A stretch of DNA of 64,000 bases from Myxococcales bacterium (GCA_021806645.1 JAJZQX010000019.1:1-64000); one strand, 5' to 3'. Numbered from the stretch's first letter, positions 22,930-33,158 are shown. Program-made: numbers and translations. Notes: generated by a model from the letters alone, not told the origin.

Positions 22930-23859
22930 CTAGGAAGGCGCGACCACCAGCCGGGCGGCCGCCTCGGTCCCGCGCAGGTGGCGCAGCCGGGCCGGATCGC
23001 GCGCGGCGTCGGCCACCTGCTCCACCGCGGCCCGCTCCACCGGCCCGAGCTCGGGCCGGACCGCCGCGGCGGCTTCAGCCACCTCGGGGAAGAAGAAGGC
23101 GGCGAGCAGGGTGGCGCCGTGGAGGGCGCGGGAGAGGCCGGCCCGCTCGGCCCGCGCCTTCACCAGGGCCGGGTCGTGAGGCAGCCGCAGCAGCTCGCGC
23201 AGGTCCAGGTAGCGGATGAGCGGCGCCCAGAGCGCGGCCTGCGCAAGGTCGGCCACGGCGCAGAGGAGCGCCTCCTCCGGCGCGGGGCGGCTGGCCCGCG
23301 GCCCGAAGGCCCTGGCGGGCGTGGCGCGGGTGAAGAGGGCCTCGTCTTCCACGGCCCCGGGCCAGAGCCCCTCCTGCAGGGCCAGCTCGACCGCGCCGTC
23401 GGAGAAGACGGCGGTCCGCCCCTCGTCACCGGTCCGCAGCAGCTTCAGGCCGCGCCCAACGCCGTCGGCGAAGCGGCGGCCGTCTGCGCCGCGCACCGCC
23501 AGCCGCAGGTCGGAGACCGGCCGCCAGGCCATGTGCGGGTAGAGCCAGTCCACGTAGGCGGCGCCGTCGAGCAGCACCACCGGCACCTCGGCCACGTCCT
23601 TGAGCGCGTTGCGCAGCGTCACCAGCCTGAGCACGTTGTCGTTGACCGTCCCGCTGTAGTGGCCGAGCAGCGCCTCGCGGAAGCGGTCGGGCAGCCCGGC
23701 GCCGAGCCGGGTCTGCTCGCAGTGCCAGGAGGCGATGGGGGCGAGCCCGTGGGCCACCAGCACCGGCGCCAGCTCGTCGAGGTCGCAGGCGGGTAGCGAG
23801 GGTGAAGGCGAGAAGCTGGTGAGGGCGCGCAGCGCCGGGAGGAGCGGGCTCACGGTCAT
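22930..23859 (-). CDS. Putative nucleotidyltransferase (NTP_transf_5-like)
   Basis: A 309-aa protein resembling the uncharacterised nucleotidyltransferase family found in polysaccharide loci. The typical stretch is VPVVLLDGAAYVDWLYPHMAWRPVSDLRLAVR, where a D-L-R-L segment holds the metal-binding acid. The ATG overlaps the stop of the upstream glycosyltransferase-methyltransferase gene by four bases (ATGA), so they form one unit that reads toward ugd. Substrate unknown; modification of a sugar or lipid carrier is one possibility, but a role in defence cannot be excluded. Confidence 0.6.
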   Translation of the reverse strand: MTVSPLLPALRALTSFSPSPSLPACDLDELAPVLVAHGLAPIASWHCEQTRLGAGLPDRFREALLGHYSGTVNDNVLRLVTLRNALKDVAEVPVVLLDGAAYVDWLYPHMAWRPVSDLRLAVRGADGRRFADGVGRGLKLLRTGDEGRTAVFSDGAVELALQEGLWPGAVEDEALFTRATPARAFGPRASRPAPEEALLCAVADLAQAALWAPLIRYLDLRELLRLPHDPALVKARAERAGLSRALHGATLLAAFFFPEVAEAAAAVRPELGPVERAAVEQVADAARDPARLRHLRGTEAAARLVVAPS

Positions 23860-25403
23860 GCCGGCCGACTGGTCGCCGGCGCGGTCGAGCGCGGCGCGGC
23901 GGCGGCCGGCTCCAGCACGGCGATGAGCGAGAGGGCCTGGAAGGGGAGCAGCCGGTCCACCACCCGGAAGAGCGGCGTGAGCAGGTTGAGCAGCATGATC
24001 TGCCCGAGGCCGAAGGTGCGCCGCTTCAGCAGCTTGCCGTTGAGCCACCAGGCCGGCCGGCCCACCCGGTTGAAGTGGACCAGCTCCTTCACCGTGAAGC
24101 CGGCGGCGGCGGCCAGCGTGCCGAGCGACTCGACGGTGTAGCGGCGCCGGTGGCCCAGCACCTCGTCGAGCGTGCCGAAGACCTCCGGCCCCTGCGGCAC
24201 CAGCACGATGGCGCGGCCGGCCTGGGCCAGCACCTCGCGGATGTTGCGCAGCGCCCCCACGTCGTCGTCCACGTGCTCCACCACGTTGAGGCAGACCACG
24301 GTGTCGAAGCCGCCGGGCGGGCGCGGGAAGGTCTCGCCGCGGGTGACGTCGGTGAGCGTGACGTCGAGGTAGGGGCGGTCGGCGGTGAGCCCCTGCAGCG
24401 TGTGCAGGTAGAGCGGGTTGATGTCGGAGGCGACGTACTGGTCGCGCGGGATGAGCCGCCGGGTCAGGTTGCCGGTGCCCGAGCCGATCTCGAGGATGCG
24501 CTGGCCGCAGAAGGGGAGGATGGTGTCGGCCATCCAGGCGTTGAAGCGGGGGGCGCGGGCCATGCGGCCGAGGATCTGCGAGCCCCAGGCGTCGGCCTGG
24601 TAGACGTGGTCCGACCAGGCGAAGCGCAGGATGGCCAGCAGCGCCTTGACGCCGTCGCGCCAGCCGATCTTCTTCCCCTCCTGGTAGGTGCGCCCCGAGT
24701 AGCTGATGGGCACCTCGAAGATGCGGGCCTCGCGCTTGGCCAGCTTGATGGTCAGCTCCGGCTCGAGCCGGAAGTCGTCGGAGCAGAGCGGGATGGAGCG
24801 GAGCAGGTCGGTGCGGACCGCCTTGTAGCAGGTCTCCATGTCGGTGAGGTTCACGTTGGTCACCAGGTTGGTGAGGAACGTGAGCAGCCGGTTGCCCAGC
24901 TCGTGGCGGAAGAGCAGGGCGCGCCGCGCCTCGCCGCCGGCGAAGCGCGAGCCGAAGACGGCGTCGGCCTGCTGCTCGGCGAAGACCGGGAGGAAGCGGA
25001 GCAGGTCGCGCGGGTGGTACTCGAGGTCGGCGTCGTGGATGACGGTGACGGCGCCGTCGGCGCGGGCCAGCCCGCCGCGGATGGCCGCCCCCTTGCCGCC
25101 GTTGCGCCGGTGCTGCAGGAAGAGCCAGTCCACCTTGCCGGCGCGGCCGGCGCCGCGCTCCACCAGCTCGACGGGGCCGGGGGCGCGGGGAGCGTGGGGG
25201 AGGGCGGGGGCGAGCGTTATGCCGCGGTCCCGGGCGAACCCGGCCAGCACCTCGGCGGAGCGGTCGCGCGAGGAGTCGTCCACCACGATCACCTGGAGGC
25301 GCTCGAGCAGCGGGCTCTGCTCCAGGGCCTCGAGCCGTTCCAGCGAGGCGGCCACCAGGTGCTGCTCGTTGAAGACCGGGACGATGACGGTGAGGGTGGT
25401 CAT
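23856..25403 (-). CDS. GT2 glycosyltransferase fused to SAM methyltransferase
   Basis: A 515-aa two-domain protein. Residues 1-260 are a GT-A family 2 glycosyltransferase of the dolichol-phosphate-mannose-synthase type (VIVPVFNEQHL, VIVVDDSSRDRS, GKGAAIRGGL, and D-A-D in VIHDADLEYHP). Residues 290-490 are a class I methyltransferase with motif I ILEIGSGTGNLTRRL and VVCLNVVEHVDDD. The two activities would transfer a sugar to a lipid-linked or polyprenyl acceptor and methylate the product or a related sugar. No membrane anchor other than a weak hydrophobic stretch near the C-terminus is visible. Translationally coupled to the downstream nucleotidyltransferase. Confidence 0.82.
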   Translation of the reverse strand: MTTLTVIVPVFNEQHLVAASLERLEALEQSPLLERLQVIVVDDSSRDRSAEVLAGFARDRGITLAPALPHAPRAPGPVELVERGAGRAGKVDWLFLQHRRNGGKGAAIRGGLARADGAVTVIHDADLEYHPRDLLRFLPVFAEQQADAVFGSRFAGGEARRALLFRHELGNRLLTFLTNLVTNVNLTDMETCYKAVRTDLLRSIPLCSDDFRLEPELTIKLAKREARIFEVPISYSGRTYQEGKKIGWRDGVKALLAILRFAWSDHVYQADAWGSQILGRMARAPRFNAWMADTILPFCGQRILEIGSGTGNLTRRLIPRDQYVASDINPLYLHTLQGLTADRPYLDVTLTDVTRGETFPRPPGGFDTVVCLNVVEHVDDDVGALRNIREVLAQAGRAIVLVPQGPEVFGTLDEVLGHRRRYTVESLGTLAAAAGFTVKELVHFNRVGRPAWWLNGKLLKRRTFGLGQIMLLNLLTPLFRVVDRLLPFQALSLIAVLEPAAAAPRSTAPATSRPA

Positions 25404-25448
25404 GCTGGTCCGGTGATACCACGCCCGGAACGGCGCTCCAGCGAGGCG

Positions 25449-25859
25449 CTACTCCACCCCCGGCGGGGCCGCCCCGCAGCGCTCCAGGTAGAGCGCCGCC
25501 ACGATGCCGAGCAGCAGCGACAGCCCCACGGTGAGGTAGGTGCGCAGCCGCAGCCGGCGCTTCAGCCGGTGATCGCGCTTCTCCAGCCGCCGGCCGGCCA
25601 GCGAGCGGTCCGCGTCCTGGGCGGCCGAGGCCACCGGCTGCGGCACCGGCGCGGGCGAGGCCGTCTCGCGCCTCGGCACCTTGCCCAGGGTCCAGCCGCG
25701 GTGGCCGCAGCTCCCGCAGGCGTAGCGGTCCCAGTCGGTGGTGCGGCGGAGGAGCTTCTGCAGGCGGGAGCGGCTGTGGGAGCGGCGCAGCCTGGCCGAG
25801 CCGCAGCGGCGGCAGGTCGGGTGACCCGGGGCGCCCTCCGCGGGCCGGTGGATGGGCAT
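25449..25859 (-). CDS. Small zinc-ribbon protein with C-terminal membrane helix
   Basis: A 136-aa protein of unknown function. An N-terminal zinc ribbon has two CxxC pairs (CRRCGS and CGSCGH, about 30 residues apart). A charged linker rich in Arg/Lys precedes one hydrophobic helix (YLTVGLSLLLGIVAALYL) near the C-terminus. It would be a cytoplasmic zinc-binding head on a membrane tail. Its promoter-like upstream sequence is shared with fcl (see the repeated promoter module). Confidence 0.55.
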   Translation of the reverse strand: MPIHRPAEGAPGHPTCRRCGSARLRRSHSRSRLQKLLRRTTDWDRYACGSCGHRGWTLGKVPRRETASPAPVPQPVASAAQDADRSLAGRRLEKRDHRLKRRLRLRTYLTVGLSLLLGIVAALYLERCGAAPPGVE

Positions 25860-25871
25860 GAGGGGCGGGAG

Positions 25872-25899
25872 CCTATGGGGCGCGGGGGGCCAGGGTCAA
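25872..25899 (-). promoter_or_regulatory. Copy 1 of a repeated promoter-like module
   Basis: On the minus strand TTGACC (25899-25894) is followed after 16 bases by CATAGG (25877-25872), then CTCCCGCCCC and the ATG of the zinc-ribbon gene. The same arrangement lies upstream of fcl and in a relic at 40.98 kb. The -35 hexamer overlaps the vapC stop codon. Confidence 0.5.
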
Positions 25900-26303
25900 T
25901 GGCCCTCCAGCTCGACGAGCTCGACCTCTGCCCGGTGGCCATGCGCGCGCGCCAGACGCCTGGCGCAGGTCAGTACCCTCGCGTCGAGCGCCTCGGCCAG
26001 CGCCACGTACATCGCGTCATACGCCGAGACGGTCGTGCGCATCGTCCAGGCACGGCCGATCAGGTCCTCATGGGAGTAGCGGACCACCGCAAGGTCAGAG
26101 AGATCGGCGAGCACCTGGGCGGCCCGGCGCTCACCGAGCGTTCCTCCGGCACGGAGGCGGCGGACCACGTGCAACACCTCCACGTCCAGGAGGTGGGGGG
26201 CGTGAAGCGTCTCGCCGGCCTCGGAGAGCCGGTCCCCAACGCGCTCGCCGAGCGGCGTGTTGAGCAGGAACTCGATGGCCGCCGACGCGTCCAGGACGAT
26301 CAC
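25896..26303 (-). CDS. vapC: VapC-type PIN-domain ribonuclease toxin
   Basis: A 135-aa PIN-domain RNase, the toxin of a type II pair. The fold is MIVLDASAAIEFLL (D5), Glu in LLDVEVLHVVRR, Asp in VSAYDAMYVALAEAL and a final acidic position in the region DARVLTCARRLAR. The ATG overlaps the stop of the antitoxin by four bases, the usual coupled VapBC layout. All acidic residues appear intact, so this toxin is likely functional, in contrast to several broken toxins downstream. Confidence 0.88.
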   Translation of the reverse strand: MIVLDASAAIEFLLNTPLGERVGDRLSEAGETLHAPHLLDVEVLHVVRRLRAGGTLGERRAAQVLADLSDLAVVRYSHEDLIGRAWTMRTTVSAYDAMYVALAEALDARVLTCARRLARAHGHRAEVELVELEGH

Positions 26304-26530
26304 GGCTCGCCCCGAGCCTCCCGCACCAGGGCCGCAGCCGGCTTCGGCAAGATGACGCGATCGCGGCGCAGGAGCCGCGCACGCATCTGCGCGAGGGACG
26401 GGCGCTCGGCGAGCTGCCTGGCCTCGCGCGCCAGGAGGTCCGAGAGGGTCACGCCCTCCTCCACGGCCCGCATCTTCAGCTTCCTGTGCACCTCGTCGGG
26501 TACGTTCCGGATCTGGATCATCTTGGACAT
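26300..26530 (-). CDS. vapB: VapB/FitA-like ribbon-helix-helix antitoxin
   Basis: A 76-aa antitoxin. The N-terminal MIQIRNVPDEVHRKLKMRA is a ribbon-helix-helix DNA-binding motif of the FitA type; the C-terminal part would wrap the PIN toxin. I chose the ATG at 26530 with AGGTGAG four bases upstream, rather than the GTG at 26539, which lies inside that ribosome site. It is first in the vapBC operon and would repress it through the palindrome just upstream. Confidence 0.85.
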   Translation of the reverse strand: MSKMIQIRNVPDEVHRKLKMRAVEEGVTLSDLLAREARQLAERPSLAQMRARLLRRDRVILPKPAAALVREARGEP

Positions 26531-26545
26531 GTGACTCACCTATTC

Positions 26546-26565
26546 ACATGCGCAGCGCATGTCAA
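26546..26565 (-). promoter_or_regulatory. vapBC promoter -35 and palindromic operator
   Basis: A perfect 8+1+8 palindrome ACATGCGC-A-GCGCATGT (26546-26562) sits 15 bases upstream of vapB and overlaps a consensus -35 hexamer TTGACA (26565-26560, minus strand). This is the arrangement expected for autorepression by the VapBC complex. Confidence 0.65.
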
Positions 26566-27053
26566 GCGTGGGGCGATTCGTCTTCGAGAGCAGTTCCATG
26601 ATGCTTCCTCACCATCTCCCTGAGCGACGCCTCCGTCACGTTCACCAGGAAGTGCCAGCGCCGGGCGGCCGGAGGCGAGCGGCGCCGGGCCAGCTCCCGC
26701 TCACGAACGCTCATCGAGTCGGGCAGGACGCGATCGCGGCGCCGGCGGGCATCGACGAGCGGAACCGCGTGGCGGCGAAGCTCCGGCAGGCCGTCGGCGT
26801 CGGCGGTGAGGTCGAGCACCAGACCGAGCTCGGCCCGGAGCATTCGGCTCGGCCCCGTGGTCAGTCCGGTGACCAGTCCAGCCCGCTCCAGCCGCTCGAC
26901 CTGCTGGGCCACGGCGCGAGGCGTGAGGCGGGCGGCACGAGCGAGGTCGGAGACGGACTGAGGCGGCGCCCCGGAGAAGAGTGCGGCTAGCAACGCGCGG
27001 CGGGCCCTCGATGGGACCACCGCCTCCAGTGCCGTCGGGCTTGCCCTGCGCGG
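26562..27053 (-). pseudogene. Decayed copy of the HTH protein at 29.4-30.1 kb
   Basis: Almost identical to the intact gene at 29359-30117, including HTH region SVSDLARAARLTPRAVAQQV and C-terminal RWHFLVNVTEASLRE. It lacks 294 bp (98 codons) between two copies of CCGGAGC, joining GPSRMLR directly to AELGLVLDLT. The start codon equivalent to ATG at 30117 has changed to AGG here. A TTG three codons further upstream could in principle start the remaining 166-residue frame. With the start lost and the middle missing I call it a pseudogene. Its operator-like palindrome (27054-27072) is still present. Confidence 0.75.
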
Positions 27054-27072
27054 ATGATACAAAAAGTACCAT
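27054..27072 (-). promoter_or_regulatory. Palindromic operator, relic copy
   Basis: ATGATAC, five A residues, then GTACCAT (6 of 7 positions symmetric). The same element with one spacer change precedes the intact HTH gene at 30124-30142. Here the matching -35 is weakened (TTTCCC versus TTGCCC). Confidence 0.5.
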
Positions 27073-27092
27073 CATAGGGAAAGCCGTTGAAC

Positions 27093-27148
27093 CTTACTTC
27101 AAGAGCTCCTCCGTCATCCGCCGCTGCGCCTGCGCGGCGCGGTCCTTG
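27093..27148 (+). repeat. Dispersed 3'-end repeat, copy a
   Basis: Plus strand matches the 3' end of the ligase-like gene at 33192-33247. On the minus strand it still reads AAQAQRRMTEELLK then stop, with synonymous differences from the gene copy. It lies between the relic HTH promoter and the HepT fragment. Confidence 0.7.
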
Positions 27149-27161
27149 AGACCAGCTTTCG

Positions 27162-27303
27162 CCCATTTCCGCGAGGAGCCGACCCGCGGCCTTCTTCAGG
27201 ACCGGCAGGTCGCGCTCCACGACGTTCCAGACCTGCGACCAGTCCACCTGGAAGTAGCCATGAGCGAGCTGGTTGCGCATCGCGGAGACGAAGTCGCGAA
27301 CGA
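27162..27303 (-). pseudogene. 3' fragment of a HepT-type HEPN toxin gene
   Basis: The minus-strand frame reads VRDFVSAMRNQLAHGYFQVD and then VWNVVERDLPVLKKAAGRLL, matching the C-terminal half of HepT/DUF86 toxins, including the catalytic R-x4-H (RNQLAH) followed by Tyr. The N-terminal half is absent: the frame runs back directly into the end of the PIN toxin gene. No MntA-type antitoxin nucleotidyltransferase is beside it. The catalytic motif survives, but without the N-terminal helices a stable dimer is unlikely. Confidence 0.7.
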
Positions 27304-27732
27304 TTACAGCCTGCCCCGCAGGTCGCGCAGCAGATCCCCCGGGGTCAGCACGCGCACCCCCTTGAACGGGTCGAGCGGGAGGAGATGCCGGCGGTCGAAG
27401 GTGGCGAGATAGGCGGCGCGCCCGGCCAGCGCGGTTCCCAGATACACGTCGTCGGAAGGGTCGGCCTTGCCGACCTGGACCCGCACCGGCTCCACCAGGT
27501 CGGCCGCTGCGGCGAGGTCGAGCACGAGGCCGAGCGGATCATCGAGGTGGGCGTCCGACCGGTGCTCTTCCACCGTCCTCCGGTACTCGGCCGTGACCGG
27601 AGGCGAGACGACGAGGACGACCGCCCCGCTCCCCACGGCTTCCACCAGCAGGCAGGAGGCCGAGCGGCGGTTCGGGGTCATGACGGCGGCGAGCACCACG
27701 CTGGCGTCGAGGACGATCCTGGGCGCGCTCAA
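27304..27732 (-). CDS. PIN-domain toxin (COG1569-type)
   Basis: A 142-aa PIN-family ribonuclease. Catalytic acids appear in MSAPRIVLDASVVLAAV, Glu in PPVTAEYRRTVEE, Asp in KADPSDDVYLGTAL and Asp in YLATFDRRHLL. The start overlaps the upstream RHH-like antitoxin stop by four bases (ATGA). This is a second, unrelated PIN/antitoxin pair within 2 kb of vapBC. It appears intact. Confidence 0.8.
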   Translation of the reverse strand: MSAPRIVLDASVVLAAVMTPNRRSASCLLVEAVGSGAVVLVVSPPVTAEYRRTVEEHRSDAHLDDPLGLVLDLAAAADLVEPVRVQVGKADPSDDVYLGTALAGRAAYLATFDRRHLLPLDPFKGVRVLTPGDLLRDLRGRL

Positions 27733-27983
27733 CGGCCACCGTGGCGCATCCGGTCGTACCTGGCCACCTCGGCGGGTGATTCGTCGTCGAAGTCAGCGGA
27801 GTCGATCCGCCGCAGGATTCGTGCCCGGGCCTTCTCCTGCTCGGCCTGGGCGACGCGGTCGCGGGCGGCCCGTTCGACGACCAGCCTGACCCACTCGCCA
27901 GGGCGTACGCCGTCGAGCCTGGCCGCCTTGCGGAGGAGTTCACGGGACACCCGGAAGGTCTGGACGCTGCGGGGCGTGGCCAT
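27729..27983 (-). CDS. Antitoxin partner of the PIN toxin
   Basis: An 84-aa protein, MATPRSVQTFRVSRELLRKA at its N-terminus, with a ribbon-helix-helix-like start and a long charged helix. I chose the ATG at 27983; an open frame continues upstream to 28097 but is poor in coding character. Coupled to the PIN gene through the ATGA overlap. Its position as first gene of the pair is what identifies it as the antitoxin. Confidence 0.7.
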   Translation of the reverse strand: MATPRSVQTFRVSRELLRKAARLDGVRPGEWVRLVVERAARDRVAQAEQEKARARILRRIDSADFDDESPAEVARYDRMRHGGR

Positions 27984-28034
27984 ACGCACGTGATACCGCC
28001 GCCGATGGCCCGGGGCAAGCCCGGACCCCGGATC

Positions 28035-28079
28035 CCCTACCTCGACGGCTCCTCCGTCATGCGCCGCTGCGACAGCGCC
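28035..28079 (+). repeat. Dispersed 3'-end repeat, copy b
   Basis: Matches CTACCTCAGCAGCTCCTCCG and following bases of the ligase-like gene end with several changes; the minus strand still reads SQRRMTEE and ends in the same stop position. It lies about 50 bp upstream of the antitoxin start. Confidence 0.6.
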
Positions 28080-28093
28080 GTCCCTGCTCGCGG

Positions 28094-29311
28094 TCACCTC
28101 TTGGCAGGCTTCTTCTTCTCTCCGGCAAGCTTGGCCGGCGTCCAGTCGGGCATGGACCGCCGCATGAACTCATCGAACATGGGCACGGTGAACGCCGTGT
28201 CGCCGTGCTGCGGGCTGTACACCATGCCCTTCTTGATGAGCTTGTCCCGAAGCGGACCGGCCGCGGTGACGCCCAGCCGTAGCTTCCTGGCTATCTCACC
28301 GGACCGGTGAGGCCCCGGGCCGAGCTCGGCCATGGCCCGGACGTAGTCTCGCTCCCGCGGAGTGAGCCGGTCGAGCCGGACGCGAAAGAAGCCCTTGTCC
28401 ATGGCCGCAAGCGCCTTGCCCGACGCCGTGCGGGCGTCCTCGACCGTGATGGGAGAAGAGGGGCTCACGTTCCAGGCGTGGAAGCCCCACTCCTGCAGGA
28501 AGTAGGGGTATCCCCTGGTGCGCTGGATGATCTCGGTCAGCGCTTGGTCCGAGATCTCCGCACCTTCTCGCTGGACGGGGGCTGCCACGGCCTCGCGCGC
28601 GGCCGAATCGGCCAGCGGGCCGACGTCGGGGTACTCGAACAGCCGCTCGGCATAGGACTTCGCCTCACCGGCGAGCCCGGCGATTTGCGGAAGGCCCGCG
28701 CCAAAGAAGACGAAGGGCAGGCTCTTCTGGGCGATCTTGTGGACGGAGATGATCAGTGCGCCCAGGTCGGCTTCGGAAAGGTATTGGACTTCGTCGATGA
28801 GGAGCGCGACCGGGGCGCCCGCCTCCTTGGCTGCCGCGGCGACAGCGACCAGGAGCTCGGGGAGATCCGATTCCAGGCTGCCCGAGTCGGCCGCGCCAAG
28901 CTCAGGCTCGACGGTGAACTCGACGTCGCCCACCTTGACCTTGAACGCCTTGGCGAAGGACCGAAGGACGGCCAGACCTCGCCGGGCCACATCCTTGGCT
29001 TGGGCCGACCGGCTCAACTTGAAGAGCAACTGCCGCAGGGGCGGGACGAGCATGTCGGCGAGCCGGCGGTCTTCCGGCGCCTCCAGCATGATGGGCAGGT
29101 AGCCCTCACCCTCCGCGATGGCCGCGATCCTGTTGAGGAGGACAGTCTTGCCAACACCCCGAAGTCCGAGAAGTATCTGGCTCCGCACCGGGCGGCCCAG
29201 CTTGGCGCGGCCCAGCGCGACCGTGGCGTTGGAGATGATCTCGTCGCGACCAGCCAGTTCCGGAGGCTGCGTACCGGCGCCTGGAGCGAACGGGTTGTTG
29301 GTTGGATTCAT
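28094..29311 (-). CDS. AAA-family ATPase (archaeal-ATPase/Orc-like)
   Basis: A 405-aa P-loop ATPase. Walker A is GLRGVGKT near residue 50, Walker B VALLIDEVQYL near 170, and a sensor-like FVFFGAGLPQI follows. The C-terminal 100 residues form a winged-helix region (LTPRERDYVRAMAELGPGP, then HRSGEIARKL). This class of stand-alone ATPase is widespread in mobile and defence-linked loci, with no settled function. It has its own upstream inverted repeat and no tightly linked partner. No nuclease or effector domain is visible. Confidence 0.78.
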   Translation of the reverse strand: MNPTNNPFAPGAGTQPPELAGRDEIISNATVALGRAKLGRPVRSQILLGLRGVGKTVLLNRIAAIAEGEGYLPIMLEAPEDRRLADMLVPPLRQLLFKLSRSAQAKDVARRGLAVLRSFAKAFKVKVGDVEFTVEPELGAADSGSLESDLPELLVAVAAAAKEAGAPVALLIDEVQYLSEADLGALIISVHKIAQKSLPFVFFGAGLPQIAGLAGEAKSYAERLFEYPDVGPLADSAAREAVAAPVQREGAEISDQALTEIIQRTRGYPYFLQEWGFHAWNVSPSSPITVEDARTASGKALAAMDKGFFRVRLDRLTPRERDYVRAMAELGPGPHRSGEIARKLRLGVTAAGPLRDKLIKKGMVYSPQHGDTAFTVPMFDEFMRRSMPDWTPAKLAGEKKKPAKR

Positions 29312-29336
29312 ATGGAACTTACCCAGTTATATGAAT
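29306..29336. promoter_or_regulatory. Inverted repeat over the ATPase start
   Basis: ATTCATAT (29306-29313) and ATATGAAT (29329-29336) form a perfect 8-bp inverted repeat covering the start codon. On the minus strand the same stretch has two direct GGTAAG half-sites, and TATAAC as a possible -10. It is a candidate operator for self-control of the ATPase. Confidence 0.45.
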
Positions 29337-29358
29337 CTTACCGAAGCGGACGATAACT

Positions 29359-30117
29359 TCAGCATAAATCGCCGGAGTGCTTTCTCACCAACTCCCTGAG
29401 CGACGCCTCCGTCACGTTCACCAGGAAGTGCCAGCGCCGGGCGGCCGGAGGCGAGCGGCGCCGGGCCAGCTCCCGCTCACGAACGCTCATCGAGTCGGGC
29501 AGGACGCGATCGCGGCGCCGGCGGGCATCGACGAGCGGGGCCGCGTGGCGGCGAAGCTCCGGCAGGCCGGCGGCGTCGGCGGTGAGGTCGAGCACCAGAC
29601 CGAGCTCGGCCCGGAGCCCGCGGGCGACGGCCAGTGCCCGCAGTCGCCCGAAGTCCAGGTGCCCCGCGTGGCGCGCGAGCACGACGGGCAGCACGCGGAG
29701 GAAGCCTGGGTCGCGCCGCACGCCCGCCACGCCGAGCAGCACCGCCTCCTCGAGTCCGGCGCGCGGATCCGGCGCCACGCCGGCCAGCGGTGCACCGTGT
29801 GCCGCGAGGGCGCGCCGGGCGGCCAGGTCCTCGTCGGCCCCGGCGAGCGGCGCCGCGGCCACCAGCGCCTGCAGCGCCCGCGCGGCCGGGTGATGGAGGT
29901 TGGGCCGGAGCATTCGGCTCGGCCCCGTGGTCAGTCCGGTGACCAGTCCAGCCCGCTCCAGCCGCTCGACCTGCTGGGCCACGGCGCGTGGCGTGAGGCG
30001 GGCGGCACGAGCGAGGTCGGAGACGGACTGAGGCGGCGCCCCGGAGAAGAGTGCGGCTAGCAACGCGCGGCGGGCCCTCGATGGGACCACCGCCTCCAGT
30101 GCCGTCGGGTTTGCCAT
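29359..30117 (-). CDS. HTH protein with unusual C-terminal domain
   Basis: A 252-aa protein. Residues 10-65 are a winged helix-turn-helix of the MarR/ArsR kind (SVSDLARAARLTPRAVAQQV, ERLERAGLVTG). Residues 75-250 match, segment by segment, the 153-aa protein at 32697-33158 that is coupled to a nucleotidyltransferase: AAHGAPL versus AAYGAPL, EEAV, RRDP, AELGLVLDLTA versus PELGMFLALTA, and a closing LRELVRKH versus LRGFVEKH. The function of that domain is unknown to me. A defective paralogue lies at 26562-27053. The promoter -10 ends six bases before ATG, suggesting a leaderless message. Confidence 0.7.
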   Translation of the reverse strand: MANPTALEAVVPSRARRALLAALFSGAPPQSVSDLARAARLTPRAVAQQVERLERAGLVTGLTTGPSRMLRPNLHHPAARALQALVAAAPLAGADEDLAARRALAAHGAPLAGVAPDPRAGLEEAVLLGVAGVRRDPGFLRVLPVVLARHAGHLDFGRLRALAVARGLRAELGLVLDLTADAAGLPELRRHAAPLVDARRRRDRVLPDSMSVRERELARRRSPPAARRWHFLVNVTEASLRELVRKHSGDLC

Positions 30118-30123
30118 GCGTGG

Positions 30124-30153
30124 ATGATACCAAAAGTACCATCACAGGGGCAA
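30124..30153 (-). promoter_or_regulatory. Promoter with palindromic operator for the HTH gene
   Basis: Minus strand: TTGCCC (30153-30148), 18-base spacer, TATCAT (30129-30124), then only CCACGC before the ATG at 30117. An ATGGTAC-N5-GTATCAT palindrome (30142-30124) covers the -10, a plausible autorepression site. Confidence 0.55.
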
Positions 30154-30161
30154 CCGCTGAA

Positions 30162-30199
30162 CCTTACCTCAACACCTCCTCGGTCATCCTCCGCTCGAG
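30162..30199 (+). repeat. Dispersed 3'-end repeat, copy c
   Basis: A 38-bp match to the ligase-like gene end (minus strand RRMTEEVLR then stop) lies exactly between the HTH promoter and the last codon of gmd. It is truncated on its far side by the gmd end. Confidence 0.6.
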
Positions 30200-32696
<2,497 letters not shown>

Positions 32697-32704
<8 letters not shown>

Positions 32705-33158
32705 GGTGCTTCTCCACGAATCCGCGGAGGTCGGTCTCCGTCTCGTTCATCCGGAATCCCCAAGCGGCGACCACCGCCGGTGTGTTCTGGTCGGCGAGCG
32801 CGCGGCCGAATCGGCCACCAAGTGGTTCCGGGTAATAGCGGGGCTCGCCGGTGTGCTTGGGAAGTCGCCGGGCCAGCCGGGCCAGGAGCGGACGGCGGCC
32901 GACCTGTGCGGTGAGCGCAAGGAACATGCCGAGCTCGGGCTCGACCTTGCGAGCCTTCGCAGCGGCCAGCAACTTGTCAGCATCCAGCGTGTTGTCGAGG
33001 AGGACCACCAGGAGCACCAGGCCGAGCGTGGGATCGCGCCGCGTGGCTACCAGCGCCCGAGCCACTGCTTCCTCGAGCGCCATCTCCCGCCGAGGTGTTA
33101 CCGGCAAGGGAGCGCCGTACGCGGCGAGTGTTGGGCGGGGGTCCTTCAAGCTGGCCAT
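32697..33158 (-). CDS. Partner of the nucleotidyltransferase, shares domain with the HTH protein
   Basis: A 153-aa protein of unrecognised family (MASLKDPRPTLAAYGAPLPV). It aligns along its whole length with the C-terminal domain of the HTH protein at 29359-30117 but has no HTH of its own. It starts at ATG 33158 and overlaps the nucleotidyltransferase start by eight bases. Small protein plus minimal nucleotidyltransferase is a common toxin-antitoxin layout, and the shared domain suggests it is the regulator or antitoxin. Function is otherwise unknown. Confidence 0.6.

Noticed and set aside
26562-27062. The shorter HTH copy as a working gene from TTG 27062
   Set aside because: The ATG is mutated to AGG relative to the intact copy, the TTG lies within the operator, and 98 codons of the shared domain are missing.
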